Positions 1 through 7,978 of a stretch of DNA of 64,000 bases are shown piece by piece. The notes beneath the pieces are model-generated. The model was given only the letters and a program-made list of their open reading frames with translations, had not been told where the DNA came from and did no database searches. Both the position numbers and the translations under genes were made by a program. Numbering within the stretch: the stretch's first letter is position 1; the number at the start of each line of letters is the position of its first letter. The DNA is from a virus, in IMG/VR virus record IMGVR_UViG_3300032236_000862, positions 36,329 to 100,328 of that record, one strand, 5' to 3'.

Positions 1-3000
1 AGAACTTACCTTAAGTTCTAGAGCCTCAGACTTTGAGATATGTCCAGCAGCTCTTGCAGCATCAATATCAGTGTTTGCCGCAGGTCTTCCAGAAAATCCA
101 GCATTTCCTAGGTTCTTACGAGCCTTTGTAGCACCTGCGGAAGTGCTCACATCAATGAACCTACCTTCAGACCTGTCAGCCTTAGGAAGAACTTCTTGTC
201 CTTCTTCATTTAGGTTCTTGATACCAGAGTCAACCTTTGGAACAATCTTTCCGTTAACCATGATAGCTGCAGATTCAGCTGTAGGGGCACGTTCTGGACC
301 CTCAGCTTCTCCAGCTCTAACAGCAAGGTTATGGGACATAATCTTGGCGTCAAGTGATTCAGGATCAAATGCACTTGCAGCATCTCTTGAGTTAGCTCTA
401 GAGTTTGCACTAGATGTCTTACTACATGCTGGGCAAGTAGGGCTGTTGATGCCGTTAGCAACGTGATTCTGGTGATCTGGTGATGGAGAGGTAAAGCTTT
501 GTAGAGGCCCATCTTGTCCGGCTCTGTAAGTAATCTTAGAGCCTCGCTTGAGGGAACCAATCATCCTTCCAAATGAGCGGCCCTTCTTGATAGCATCCTT
601 GTATACATCTCCCATATGGGTGGCACCTGTTACGTCGTGCTTTTCAAATACACGGTGTCCTGCTTCATCAGTATATGGGTGCCAGCCTTGATGCCAGTAC
701 TCTACTGATCCGCCTGCTGAACCCTTACCTACAACTCCATAACCTGTAGGACGAATTCCCTTAGGATCATTAGCATCTCCGTGGAATCCTTGGAACCTAG
801 ACTCAGAACCAGTTAATTCTTCTCCAGGATGTTCTGGGTGTGAGGTGTTAGCAAGGCTAACCTTTTCCCCAGACTTTGTCCTAAAGTAATCTGTTGTAGG
901 ATTCAAAGTACCATTAGCAGCACTATAGGTAGTTTGTTTTCCACTCTTGAAGCGCTCTTGCTCATTAATGGTTTGATAAGCCTCATGTAGATTTGCGGCA
1001 AAGTTGGCTTCGTTTGTTCCTGTAAACTTTTTAAGGTGCTCATAATCAGAAGTACCCTCTTTATCCTCTGCAATACCTGCATGGTGCATGACATATGCAG
1101 CCTTAGCATGAATGCCTGTTTCAAACATAGGATCGTTAACATCCACGTTTGGATCTAACTTCTTAGCAAGGCGCTTACCACGCTCGATGATTTCAGGGCT
1201 ATTGCGGCTAACAAATGTACCAGTTGATACACCGGTATTGATTTGTCCTTGGAACTTACCTTTACGGATAAGCTCCTGCTCCTTGGATTCCCCTGGAGTA
1301 GCAGCACCTGGAAGCTTATTTTGGTCTAATTGGTGAACACCAGCAACATTTACTCTGCTTGCTCTACGAGCCTCATCTTCATTCTCGATGTCTTCGATAG
1401 ACCTGTCCCTATCACCTTCAGTGGCTGTAGAGATATTAACAATGTTGCGGGCTGATCCTGCACGCTCTTCTTTAGGTTCGGCAGGAACAGAAAGAGGTGA
1501 AGCAACAGTCTTAGTATCCTTGTATGCCTTGGCACCTTCTTCGTTAAAGTACCCGCCTTCTGGCTCTTTATGCATCTCTTCTACGGCAGCACGCTCATTC
1601 ATGTGCCTTATGCTAAGGCCACGAAGGTGCTGGGAAGAGGCATCCATAGGAACTGAGGCACGCTCTGCTTCATGCTTTTCATTAAGGGATGCGAGAGCTT
1701 TGTTACGAGCCTTAAACATCTTCTCATGTGTTGGAGACTTAAATGTAGGGGTATATTCACTAATAGTAGTTGTAGCCAGTGGATTTGCACCAGGCTTAAC
1801 AGGCTGACCCTTTTCATCAAAGTGGTCACTATTGATGTCGTATTCAGGCTTTACATTGCCTTCTTCATCCCAAAGATCTTGTTCACTCCAGTCTTTGGCT
1901 GGCTTAATAGCATTTGCATTGGCATCAAATTCACCCTTTTTATTGGAACCTGCAATTTGAGCAGAACGCCAAGCATCTTTTGCACCGTACGCAGTAAGTG
2001 CCTTATCAAGACGATCCTGACGCTCAGCACGTGTGAGCATGCGAGGAGTACCGTCTGGATTCTTTTCTTCTTCATGGTGTGTGGCGTAGGCCCAAGACAT
2101 AGGTGGGGCATACGGTGCAGAGTTTTTAGCGGCAGAGTTGGTGAATCCAGCACCGGCCCAATTAGCACCCTTTTTATCTTTACCCTCATCATTTGAGTTT
2201 TCTTTATTGTCTTCTTCTCCACCCTCATGATCTTCAAGCCCAACAGTTTCAGGATTAACGGATGTGTCTACCTCTTCACCAGGACTTGCATCAGCTGAAG
2301 ACTCTTTAGCTACTACATCTTTACCTGAACCAGAACGAATTTCATCATCTTCATTGCTTGAAGGTGCGCCGGATTCTACTGCCTCGTTGTATCCACCACT
2401 GACCTTATCAAGTGTTGCACGCTCGCCTCTAACAGCGCCTGTGCTCTCACCTGGACGTTCAGGACGATCGCCAACAGGTGTACCCTTGTTTGCATTTCTA
2501 CTTTCAGGTATAACTGACTCAATAGTTTCAACAGGTGCGTTTATTTCAGAAAACTTCTTATGTGGGTCAGTCTTCTTCTCCTTCTCAGGACTTGGCTTCC
2601 ACTTCTGACTTGTAGCAGAGAGTACGTCTTTTCTTAGGTCAAGAAACTCTGATGTAGTTCCTGCTTCTGGGTGTTCATAGCTCATTCCGCCTTCAGAACG
2701 AAGGGTGCTACCCTCTGCCCGCATCTTCTGATTAAATTCACGTTCTCCGGCCAGAAGATCTTCACGATTTTCGTCGTATGCTCTATCCCTATATGCAGCT
2801 TCAGGGTCAACACCCATAGCAAATCCAGTTAGACGTGCTGAGTTTCCTGGTGCTCGAGTCTGTGCAATTCCAGTAGATTTTTCAATGGCTGTGCGTACAG
2901 AACGATCTGGTTCAGGAGCTGCAGGTCCAGTAGGGCGTAATGTCTCATCTGTATCAACAGCTTCGCCGTTACGTTCACGCATAGATGTGGTCAACAAGTC

Positions 3001-3327
3001 TTGCTTCTGTTCATTTGCTACATCTTGCAAAGCTTCTTCATGAGCAACGTTTACAGCGTCTTTTCCACGATTACGTGTTACTGCTTCACGTACTCTGTTC
3101 TTACTACGGTCAGACTTAATCTGTTGAACAATAAGACCGGAATCTCCACCAAAATCAGCAGTAGCGCCTCCGCCTGTGCGGTTAGCCTCTTCTTCTGGAC
3201 TAACTTGTGCTCCTGACATAGGCAGAGCAAGTTGCGGTGTCTGACCCTTCTTAGTAACAGCTACTGGTAGCTCTAAAGCGTTGCGTCCTCCGGCAATGCG
3301 CTTCTTAAATGCATCAAATTGACCCAT
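1..3327 (-). CDS. Large polar protein of unknown function, truncated by left window edge
   Basis: An open minus-strand frame starts at the ATG complementary to 3325-3327 and is still open at base 1, so at least 1109 residues are present and the C-terminus lies outside the window. I do not recognise the family. The protein is very hydrophilic, rich in D/E/K/S/N/G, with no membrane segment and long stretches that look disordered; one CPAC pair lies near residue 962. Around residues 445-460 a segment with GAKDAW and AQIAG resembles a segment of the next gene upstream (3332-4411), and near the edge a GHISKSEA motif matches two copies in that neighbour. The two genes are four bases apart and co-directional. 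A virion-associated or internal structural role is possible but only guessed from size and context. Confidence 0.8.
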   Translation of the reverse strand, partial: MGQFDAFKKRIAGGRNALELPVAVTKKGQTPQLALPMSGAQVSPEEEANRTGGGATADFGGDSGLIVQQIKSDRSKNRVREAVTRNRGKDAVNVAHEEALQDVANEQKQDLLTTSMRERNGEAVDTDETLRPTGPAAPEPDRSVRTAIEKSTGIAQTRAPGNSARLTGFAMGVDPEAAYRDRAYDENREDLLAGEREFNQKMRAEGSTLRSEGGMSYEHPEAGTTSEFLDLRKDVLSATSQKWKPSPEKEKKTDPHKKFSEINAPVETIESVIPESRNANKGTPVGDRPERPGESTGAVRGERATLDKVSGGYNEAVESGAPSSNEDDEIRSGSGKDVVAKESSADASPGEEVDTSVNPETVGLEDHEGGEEDNKENSNDEGKDKKGANWAGAGFTNSAAKNSAPYAPPMSWAYATHHEEEKNPDGTPRMLTRAERQDRLDKALTAYGAKDAWRSAQIAGSNKKGEFDANANAIKPAKDWSEQDLWDEEGNVKPEYDINSDHFDEKGQPVKPGANPLATTTISEYTPTFKSPTHEKMFKARNKALASLNEKHEAERASVPMDASSQHLRGLSIRHMNERAAVEEMHKEPEGGYFNEEGAKAYKDTKTVASPLSVPAEPKEERAGSARNIVNISTATEGDRDRSIEDIENEDEARRASRVNVAGVHQLDQNKLPGAATPGESKEQELIRKGKFQGQINTGVSTGTFVSRNSPEIIERGKRLAKKLDPNVDVNDPMFETGIHAKAAYVMHHAGIAEDKEGTSDYEHLKKFTGTNEANFAANLHEAYQTINEQERFKSGKQTTYSAANGTLNPTTDYFRTKSGEKVSLANTSHPEHPGEELTGSESRFQGFHGDANDPKGIRPTGYGVVGKGSAGGSVEYWHQGWHPYTDEAGHRVFEKHDVTGATHMGDVYKDAIKKGRSFGRMIGSLKRGSKITYRAGQDGPLQSFTSPSPDHQNHVANGINSPTCPACSKTSSANSRANSRDAASAFDPESLDAKIMSHNLAVRAGEAEGPERAPTAESAAIMVNGKIVPKVDSGIKNLNEEGQEVLPKADRSEGRFIDVSTSAGATKARKNLGNAGFSGRPAANTDIDAARAAGHISKSEALELKVSS

Positions 3328-3331
3328 AGTA

Positions 3332-4411
3332 TTATTCCTTTTCCTGTCCTGCGCTGAACTCGCCAATGCGAGTAGAATCACCAAACGTATTTAGACCGGC
3401 TTTACGATGCACCTGCTCTGCAGACATGCTGTAATTTCCTGTGCCAGAACCAAATGAGTTGTCACCCATGTGATCATTTGCTTCTTCATCTGTAATTAGG
3501 CCTGCGATATGTGCTTGAGCAACATCATACCTAGATGCTTTGTGTTCTGGTGCGTCAAATGGAGAAGGTGTGCGTGTAGGTGCGGGCTTAAATGCTTCAC
3601 CAAGAGATGGAAGCGGTGAACCAAACACTGGCTTGGATGGCCCGTTATGAGCACGGTCTATCTCAGCATCACTATCTGGGGAGTCTTTTAAAATAGGGTT
3701 AAAAATTCTTGCATGAGCAGGACTTAAATCGGCTGCTTCACCCATGGTGATGTGTCCACCGGCAAATGCTTCAGATACTTCATCTGGGTGTGGTGTTGAT
3801 CCATCAACAGCAGCTGGGGCAGAAAATGCTTTAGCTCCTGATGCTGCGGGTGTTACCTCTTCAAATTGATTTGGTGTACGTGTTGGAGGAGTATTATCAT
3901 CTTCTACATCAGTAACATTCTCAGTGCCTGTCTCTTTATCAGCACCCTTTGTAACTTTAGTAGAGTCGTACATTTCCTTTTGAAGGTTAGCTCCAATAAT
4001 ACCGTTACCCAAGCTACCTTTATCTAAACCTGCTAGCTGTGCATGTTGCCAGTGTGCTTTAGCTCCTGCAAGTTTTGCTGCTTCAAATTCAGGAGTACCC
4101 TCTTTATGTCCAGAGGCACGAGCAGCGGCAAGGCCGTAGTGCTCACTATTTTGTTCAAAATTAATACCTGCACCAGCTAATGGGGCGGCTACCTTGTAAA
4201 CTTCTTTATTCTTGTTCTCAGTGTCCCTATGCTTATGAGCAAGTTCGTCACGTTCGATACGCTGTTGTTGGCCGTAGTCCATGACAAGCTTCTGTAGGGC
4301 AAACTTTTGCTTGACAGATCGGTTACTACCCCGAGCCCCTCTAAGCATACCTAGGTAGTTAATACCACCTGGTTGAACAATGTTCTGTCCGCCGGCGCTA
4401 TTCAGGTTCAT
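3332..4411 (-). CDS. Polar, probably disordered protein related in motifs to its downstream neighbour
   Basis: A 359-aa protein rich in A/G/P/D/S with a basic N-terminal stretch (about residues 25-60) and no membrane segment. I do not recognise the family. Around residues 114-128 a GAKAHWQHAQLAG stretch resembles GAKDAW..AQIAG in the 1-3327 product. A short motif (GHITMGEA near 220; HIAGLITDEEA near 300) recurs here and once in that product, so the two neighbours probably share a repeat or oligomerisation module. The gene overlaps the end of 4398-4616 by a few codons and is followed after 4 bp by the large gene, implying one leftward transcript. Confidence 0.75.
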   Translation of the reverse strand: MNLNSAGGQNIVQPGGINYLGMLRGARGSNRSVKQKFALQKLVMDYGQQQRIERDELAHKHRDTENKNKEVYKVAAPLAGAGINFEQNSEHYGLAAARASGHKEGTPEFEAAKLAGAKAHWQHAQLAGLDKGSLGNGIIGANLQKEMYDSTKVTKGADKETGTENVTDVEDDNTPPTRTPNQFEEVTPAASGAKAFSAPAAVDGSTPHPDEVSEAFAGGHITMGEAADLSPAHARIFNPILKDSPDSDAEIDRAHNGPSKPVFGSPLPSLGEAFKPAPTRTPSPFDAPEHKASRYDVAQAHIAGLITDEEANDHMGDNSFGSGTGNYSMSAEQVHRKAGLNTFGDSTRIGEFSAGQEKE

Positions 4412-4616
4412 CTGAGGTTCCTATCTGTTCCGAGAGCAAAAGTTTAGCAACTCCGCCTTGTTCTGTAAGGGCTTGAGTGTTTTTATTATAGTGGTGCAGG
4501 CAAAAGGCCAAATCCCCATATGGAAGGGATACTACAACCTGGGCCCTAGCAGAACAGCCGTCACACTGGATTCTGCCCTGAGAGGGGGTTTCAACTTCCA
4601 GAACGGTCTGAGTCAT
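4398..4616 (-). CDS. Small zinc-binding protein, DUF7455-like
   Basis: A 72-aa protein with CDGC near residues 18-21, followed by ARA and a hydrophobic strand, then CLHH near 39-42. This C-x2-C...C-x2-H pattern with the LPYGDLAFC segment fits the DUF7455-type zinc proteins common in Actinobacteria and their phages, whose function is not established. It is translated just before 3332-4411 (the reading frames overlap) and lies downstream of the terminator at 4640-4666. The family assignment is by motif only. Confidence 0.7.
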   Translation of the reverse strand: MTQTVLEVETPSQGRIQCDGCSARAQVVVSLPYGDLAFCLHHYNKNTQALTEQGGVAKLLLSEQIGTSDEPE

Positions 4617-4639
4617 GGGGCTATTCTACCCGTTAAAGC

Positions 4640-4666
4640 AAAAAGCCGGGAGCGTTAACTCCCGGC
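4640..4666 (-). terminator. Intrinsic terminator after the Ig-like protein gene
   Basis: GCCGGGAG (4645-4652) pairs with CTCCCGGC (4659-4666); on the minus strand the stem is followed by five T (plus-strand A at 4640-4644). It lies between the stop of 4684-5664 and the start of 4398-4616. The sequence beyond the stem (CCCGTTAAAGCAAAA on the plus strand) is nearly identical to that beside the terminator at 31976-31998. Confidence 0.8.
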
Positions 4667-4683
4667 CAATTGTTTTTAGGCTA

Positions 4684-5664
4684 TTAGGCCCAAGGTGTGA
4701 TTGTAACTGCGGTACCTGCTGCAATTGAAGCTGCACCGGCTGCGACGCTCTGGGTCTTGATTGTTCCAGTTGTACCAGCGACTGTACCAGCAACCAAGCC
4801 TGTGAGGGCAAGAGCTGTTGTACCGCCAGATACGAATGAAACTGTGTTAGTTGCGTTAGCTGTTACTGTCCAAGTACCGTTAAGTTCAGTACCTGAGTTA
4901 GTAAGAGACGCAACTGTAATCTTTGTACCAACTGGGAATGCTGCACCAGCACCTGTAGCGGTGAGTGTTGCAGTTGCTGAGCCAGCAGTACGTGAAGCGG
5001 CTGTTACTGAGATTGGTGTGTTTGTAGCAGCTGTAGCTGTTGTTGGTGCCAACTCAATGTTGGTTAGCTCAGCTGTAGCATTAGCTGTTGTCTGTCCAAG
5101 AACTGATAGGACAGATACATAAGCAACGCCGCCAACGTATGAACCGTCTGAATCAGCAGCACCAGCACCAAGCTGTGCGATAGCTGTCTGACCTGTGATT
5201 GATACGCCTGAACCAGCTGCGTTAGTTACTGTGAACTGATAAGCAGTAGCTGTAGCGATTGTTGCGTTTGTTAGGTTAAATGCTGAGTTTGTGCAACCAG
5301 TGATGGTTACGTTCTGTCCTGGTGCAAACAAGAAGTTAGGGTTCTGAGCTGTGTAGGTTACGGTTGTTCCGTCGCCCTTAGCAGCTGTTACACGAAGAAC
5401 AGGATCTGCAGCAATAAATCCTGGGTGACCTGAGTAGTCAGCTTCTACGATAGCGTGGCTATCATAAGCATAGTTAAGAAGGGCTGAGGCTACTGTTGAA
5501 GTATTTGTCCAACCAACGTTCTGTGAACCGCCAACGGTTACAGTTGCTGTTGGTGTACCGGCTGTACGCTGATCATTTGGCTGGATAGGGAAGTTACCCC
5601 ATACAAAGTCAACTGCTACGTTACCGGCATCGTCAAGGCGATTGCCTTCGAGGCTATTTGCCAT
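4684..5664 (-). CDS. Ig-like/beta-rich virion protein, candidate capsid decoration or head fibre protein
   Basis: A 326-aa protein with an N-terminal region (about 1-55) lacking repeats, followed by A/T/V/G-rich beta-type sequence. Two related modules are visible (about residues 88-150 and 220-290), each with the pattern VTYTA or ATLTA, F..G..(V/K)I or VTITG, then N.T.T and (F)TV. The same module occurs inside baseplate J (55778-57616). Composition, lack of membrane segments and strong terminators on the downstream side suggest an abundant virion surface protein. Decoration protein, head fibre or tail fibre cannot be distinguished from sequence alone. Confidence 0.55.
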   Translation of the reverse strand: MANSLEGNRLDDAGNVAVDFVWGNFPIQPNDQRTAGTPTATVTVGGSQNVGWTNTSTVASALLNYAYDSHAIVEADYSGHPGFIAADPVLRVTAAKGDGTTVTYTAQNPNFLFAPGQNVTITGCTNSAFNLTNATIATATAYQFTVTNAAGSGVSITGQTAIAQLGAGAADSDGSYVGGVAYVSVLSVLGQTTANATAELTNIELAPTTATAATNTPISVTAASRTAGSATATLTATGAGAAFPVGTKITVASLTNSGTELNGTWTVTANATNTVSFVSGGTTALALTGLVAGTVAGTTGTIKTQSVAAGAASIAAGTAVTITPWA

Positions 5665-5694
5665 TATGTTACCTTTTTCTCTAGAGAGGGTTAA

Positions 5695-5714
5695 AGTCCC
5701 ATGCGCTTGGGACT
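5695..5714 (-). terminator. Hairpin between the proteasome-like gene and the Ig-like gene
   Basis: AGTCCC (5695-5700) pairs with GGGACT (5709-5714) around an 8-base loop. On the minus strand only TTT follows, so this is either a weak terminator or a processing hairpin in the leader of 4684-5664. Confidence 0.4.
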
Positions 5715-5734
5715 AGAGAATAGTAACAGAGAGA

Positions 5735-6301
5735 CTAGCCTTCTTGTACGTAAGTGTGAATTTCTCCGCCCGAATAAATGTCATGTTTGATGGCAATTTC
5801 AATTGCTTTCTTTAAAATCTTCTCGGCAGCCTCAGGAGTTGTAGCTCTTGTATAGTTCAAAGCTTCCAAAGCACCCAGTGCTAGGTCTCCGCCGCTACCT
5901 GAGTAGTATACGTTACGAGCTTCACGGTCCCAGCTGTAGTCATTGAAGATAGGGTAGATGACGCCACAGATGGATACGATTAACTGAGAGTCATGCTCTG
6001 CAGCCGCTCCATCATCTTTACCTTCATAGCCTGCATCCTGAAAAGCTTTGCGTAGTGAAGGTATGAACTTATTTGTCATAAATAAGTCTAGGTTCTCATT
6101 GACACGGGGTTTTGGGGCTTTCCAACCGAATTGTGCAATGTTGCCACCACGAGATGCGCCGGATACTGCAATAAGGGCACCGTTGTTCTCTACGATCTTA
6201 TGAGTAGCAAGATCCATAAAACGTCCACCCTCATCGGATGCACGTGAGTCACAGCCTATAACGGACCAACCATCACCTTGGATTGCGGCAAGCGTAGTCA
6301 T
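5735..6301 (-). CDS. Proteasome beta-type Ntn hydrolase
   Basis: A 188-aa protein whose N-terminus, M-TTLAA, places a threonine directly after the initiator Met, as required for an N-terminal nucleophile without a long propeptide. It continues with GCDSRAS (about residues 17-23), the signature of 20S proteasome beta, HslV and Anbu-type subunits, then a GALIAVSGA strand (about 41-49) and a YYSGSGGDLALGALEAL stretch (about 130-146) typical of the second half of the fold. Length is close to HslV/Anbu and shorter than actinobacterial PrcB with its propeptide. Actinobacterial hosts carry a 20S proteasome, so a self-assembling phage protease or a decoy subunit are both possible. Family membership is clear; activity is inferred. 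Confidence 0.85.
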   Translation of the reverse strand: MTTLAAIQGDGWSVIGCDSRASDEGGRFMDLATHKIVENNGALIAVSGASRGGNIAQFGWKAPKPRVNENLDLFMTNKFIPSLRKAFQDAGYEGKDDGAAAEHDSQLIVSICGVIYPIFNDYSWDREARNVYYSGSGGDLALGALEALNYTRATTPEAAEKILKKAIEIAIKHDIYSGGEIHTYVQEG

Positions 6302-6336
6302 AGTTCCCTCTCGTCGTGGTACCTAATGGTAGCAGG

Positions 6337-6729
6337 TTACTCTTCAAAACCCAACTCAAAGTTTTGGCTGCGGGTACGTGGGAGATTGCCGTAATTGACT
6401 ACTTGCCATGGCCAATTAGCTAGAACTGTATCTACGTAGTCGTTGGTAGACACGGAGTTTACTAGGATTGACCACATATCGGGGGTTACCTGGTCGTATT
6501 GGATCCAGGTGTAGTTATCCCGCATGATTATCACTAAAGTTTCGTTGTTTGGGTTATACCCAGCCTTCATAGCTCTAGGACGTGGGCCACCAGAGGTAGG
6601 GGCGTATATCTCCTCATAGCCGGGCCCAAAGACCCGACTACGATTCGCATCACGATCAATAGCGGATATAGTCGCAGCGTAGTCCTCATAGCTTGCTGGT
6701 TTATACCGGCTGCTTCTATATCTATCCAT
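6337..6729 (-). CDS. KTSC-domain protein (paralogue of 7978-8529)
   Basis: A 130-aa protein. Residues about 55-105 read as a KTSC domain: AGYNPNNETLVIIMR, then Y.W.QYDQV, then a helix with VNSVSTNDYVDTVL. KTSC domains are small beta-alpha domains of uncertain function seen in phages and in lysyl-tRNA synthetase fusions. It shares the block E-I-APTS...R....YN...ELVI..R with the protein at 7978-8529, so the two are paralogues separated by about 1.2 kb. Confidence 0.65.
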   Translation of the reverse strand: MDRYRSSRYKPASYEDYAATISAIDRDANRSRVFGPGYEEIYAPTSGGPRPRAMKAGYNPNNETLVIIMRDNYTWIQYDQVTPDMWSILVNSVSTNDYVDTVLANWPWQVVNYGNLPRTRSQNFELGFEE

Positions 6730-6743
6730 AGGGACAGTTTACC

Positions 6744-6905
6744 TTACTGTCCACCCCAACCGCCGCCTTTAAAAACGGCGGGGGTCGCTTGAAAAATTTT
6801 ACTCATAGATTGCTGGCAGCAGACAGGAACGGTGCTATCACCGAACTGTTGGTAGATTTCTTGTACGCCTCCACAGACGTTGCACTTATAGTCGTAGTTT
6901 GGCAT
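6744..6905 (-). CDS. FmdB-like small zinc ribbon protein
   Basis: A 53-aa ORF read from the minus strand: ATG complementary to 6903-6905, stop at 6744-6746. It begins MPNYDYKCNVCGG, the characteristic FmdB-type start (MP.Y.Y.C..CG), has a second cysteine pair near residues 33-34, and ends glycine-rich. The start codon overlaps the stop of 6905-7117 (TAATG), showing translational coupling. FmdB-type proteins are putative regulators of unproven function. Confidence 0.75.
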   Translation of the reverse strand: MPNYDYKCNVCGGVQEIYQQFGDSTVPVCCQQSMSKIFQATPAVFKGGGWGGQ

Positions 6906-7117
6906 TAGCGGCACTTCATGCATTTCGTATCAACACGGACTTCTCCGTAGTTTACCCAACTCATCTGACCACAATGGTTGCAGCGGACTTCTACAGTACC
7001 ACGCTGTTCAACTTCTTCCTTGTAAGTCTTTCTTGCATGAGGCGAAGCAAACACAAGCCACCCCCAAGCCAACAACATCCCACTAATCACACCCAATGTA
7101 TACATGTAGTTCTCCAT
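6905..7117 (-). CDS. Membrane-anchored zinc ribbon protein
   Basis: A 70-aa protein with one N-terminal transmembrane helix (about residues 4-24, LGVISGMLLAWGWLVF) followed by a basic linker and a four-cysteine ribbon (CNHC near 46-49 and CMKC near 66-69). It is coupled to the FmdB-like gene by a TAATG overlap. Function unknown; the topology suggests a cytoplasmic zinc domain held at the membrane. Confidence 0.65.
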   Translation of the reverse strand: MENYMYTLGVISGMLLAWGWLVFASPHARKTYKEEVEQRGTVEVRCNHCGQMSWVNYGEVRVDTKCMKCR

Positions 7118-7146
7118 CTTTTTCGGACGCCGGACCGGTGTCAGTA

Positions 7147-7311
7147 CTAATCGTGTATCTGCTGATCCCAGTAAGGGATTCCATTCTCATCGTAGTCGCC
7201 TAGCTTCTCTAGGAGTTCTGCATGCTCTTCCATAGTTCTACGGATAGATTCTGCTAACTTCTTATCCCTACGTGCGTTATCAATAGCTTCTTTTGCTTCT
7301 TCGTTATCCAT
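7147..7311 (-). CDS. Small acidic helical protein, unknown
   Basis: A 54-aa ORF (ATG complementary to 7309-7311, TAG at 7147-7149). It is rich in E/K/A and predicted helical, ending DENGIPYWDQQIHD. It sits directly downstream of the Hsp20 gene's terminator and of a TATACTAT element, so it may have its own promoter. Not recognised. Confidence 0.6.
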   Translation of the reverse strand: MDNEEAKEAIDNARRDKKLAESIRRTMEEHAELLEKLGDYDENGIPYWDQQIHD

Positions 7312-7333
7312 CGTTATCTTTCTAATATCAAGA

Positions 7334-7371
7334 AGCCCCTAGCCACGTATTCGCCGTAGAAACTAGGGGCT
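7334..7371 (-). terminator. Hairpin after the Hsp20 gene
   Basis: AGCCCCTAG (7334-7342) pairs perfectly with CTAGGGGCT (7363-7371) around a 20-base loop. On the minus strand it follows the Hsp20 stop codon; a TTCTTG tract follows the stem. It may partly terminate or protect the Hsp20 mRNA. Confidence 0.6.
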
Positions 7372-7377
7372 CTGCTA

Positions 7378-7388
7378 ATAGTATAGCG
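7378..7388 (-). promoter_or_regulatory. TATACTAT promoter-like element
   Basis: On the minus strand this reads CGCTATACTAT followed by TAGCAG, matching the element upstream of several leftward genes. It lies between the Hsp20 stop and the hairpin, upstream of the 54-aa gene. Confidence 0.4.
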
Positions 7389-7392
7389 TATA

Positions 7393-7905
7393 TTACTTGA
7401 TCTTGATTACCTTTGGTTGAAGAGCTTCGGGTAGCTCCTGCTCTAGGGTAATACGAAGCAGACCGTCCTTAAGCTCTGCTCCCTTGACTACGACGTACTC
7501 CGCCAGTACGAACTCTTGCTTGAAGTCACGGGTAGCGATTCCCTTATGGATCGGCTCCTTCTTAGATGCCTCTAATTGGCCTTCTACGGTCAGCTGGAGC
7601 TCTTTCACGCTAATGGTGATGTCATCCTTACTAAAACCGGCTACAGCCAGTTCTAGGACGTATGTGTCCTCATCCTTGTAGATGTTGTATGGAGGATAGC
7701 TTGCTGCCTTAGCTTGGGCTGCGACATGCTTGAATGTATCCAATAGGGGATCAAATCCGATTGCCCATCGGTTGAACTGTGGGAATAGCGAAGTAATGGT
7801 TACTTCTGCTGGAGTTGATACCTTTGGATAGGACTTAGGTGCCCATGGATCTGGAAAACGATCGCTATGTGGGTCTTTGCCTGGGTTTTGATATGGGTGT
7901 GCCAT
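7393..7905 (-). CDS. Hsp20/alpha-crystallin small heat-shock protein
   Basis: A 170-aa protein with an N-terminal arm of about 65 residues, then an alpha-crystallin domain (about 70-160): YNIYKDEDTYVLELAVAGFSKDDI, ISVKELQLTVEG and a late hydrophobic strand LKDGLLRITLEQELPE, the GL-x-I/L pattern of the family, and a VIKIK tail resembling the IxI anchoring motif. Such ATP-independent holdases occur in several large phages and may protect virion proteins during assembly. The start has a strong AAGGAG site, and a TATACTAT element lies upstream at 7964-7978. Confidence 0.9.
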   Translation of the reverse strand: MAHPYQNPGKDPHSDRFPDPWAPKSYPKVSTPAEVTITSLFPQFNRWAIGFDPLLDTFKHVAAQAKAASYPPYNIYKDEDTYVLELAVAGFSKDDITISVKELQLTVEGQLEASKKEPIHKGIATRDFKQEFVLAEYVVVKGAELKDGLLRITLEQELPEALQPKVIKIK

Positions 7906-7963
7906 GATTAATTTCTCCTTAGACGAAATTAGTTAAGATAGGTAGCCATCCGGCCTACCTGTA

Positions 7964-7978
7964 TATAGTATAGCCGAT
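7964..7978 (-). promoter_or_regulatory. TATACTAT promoter-like element upstream of Hsp20
   Basis: Minus-strand sequence ATCGGCTATACTATATACAGG directly before the 5' UTR of the Hsp20 gene, overlapping the stop of the upstream gene. ACTATATACAGGTnGG recurs on the minus strand near 8690-8703, and TATACTATATACAG recurs on the plus strand at 20583. Confidence 0.55.

Noticed and set aside
210-2243. Several short minus- and plus-strand ORFs across 0.1-3.2 kb
   Set aside because: A single long minus-strand frame covers 1-3327 without a stop, with sensible composition and a link to its neighbour; the short ORFs in other frames have no ribosome sites and biased hydrophobic or basic translations typical of shadows.
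6761-6786. CCGCCG/CGGCGG stem as a terminator
   Set aside because: It falls inside the FmdB-like CDS (6744-6905) and is followed by no T tract on the minus strand.
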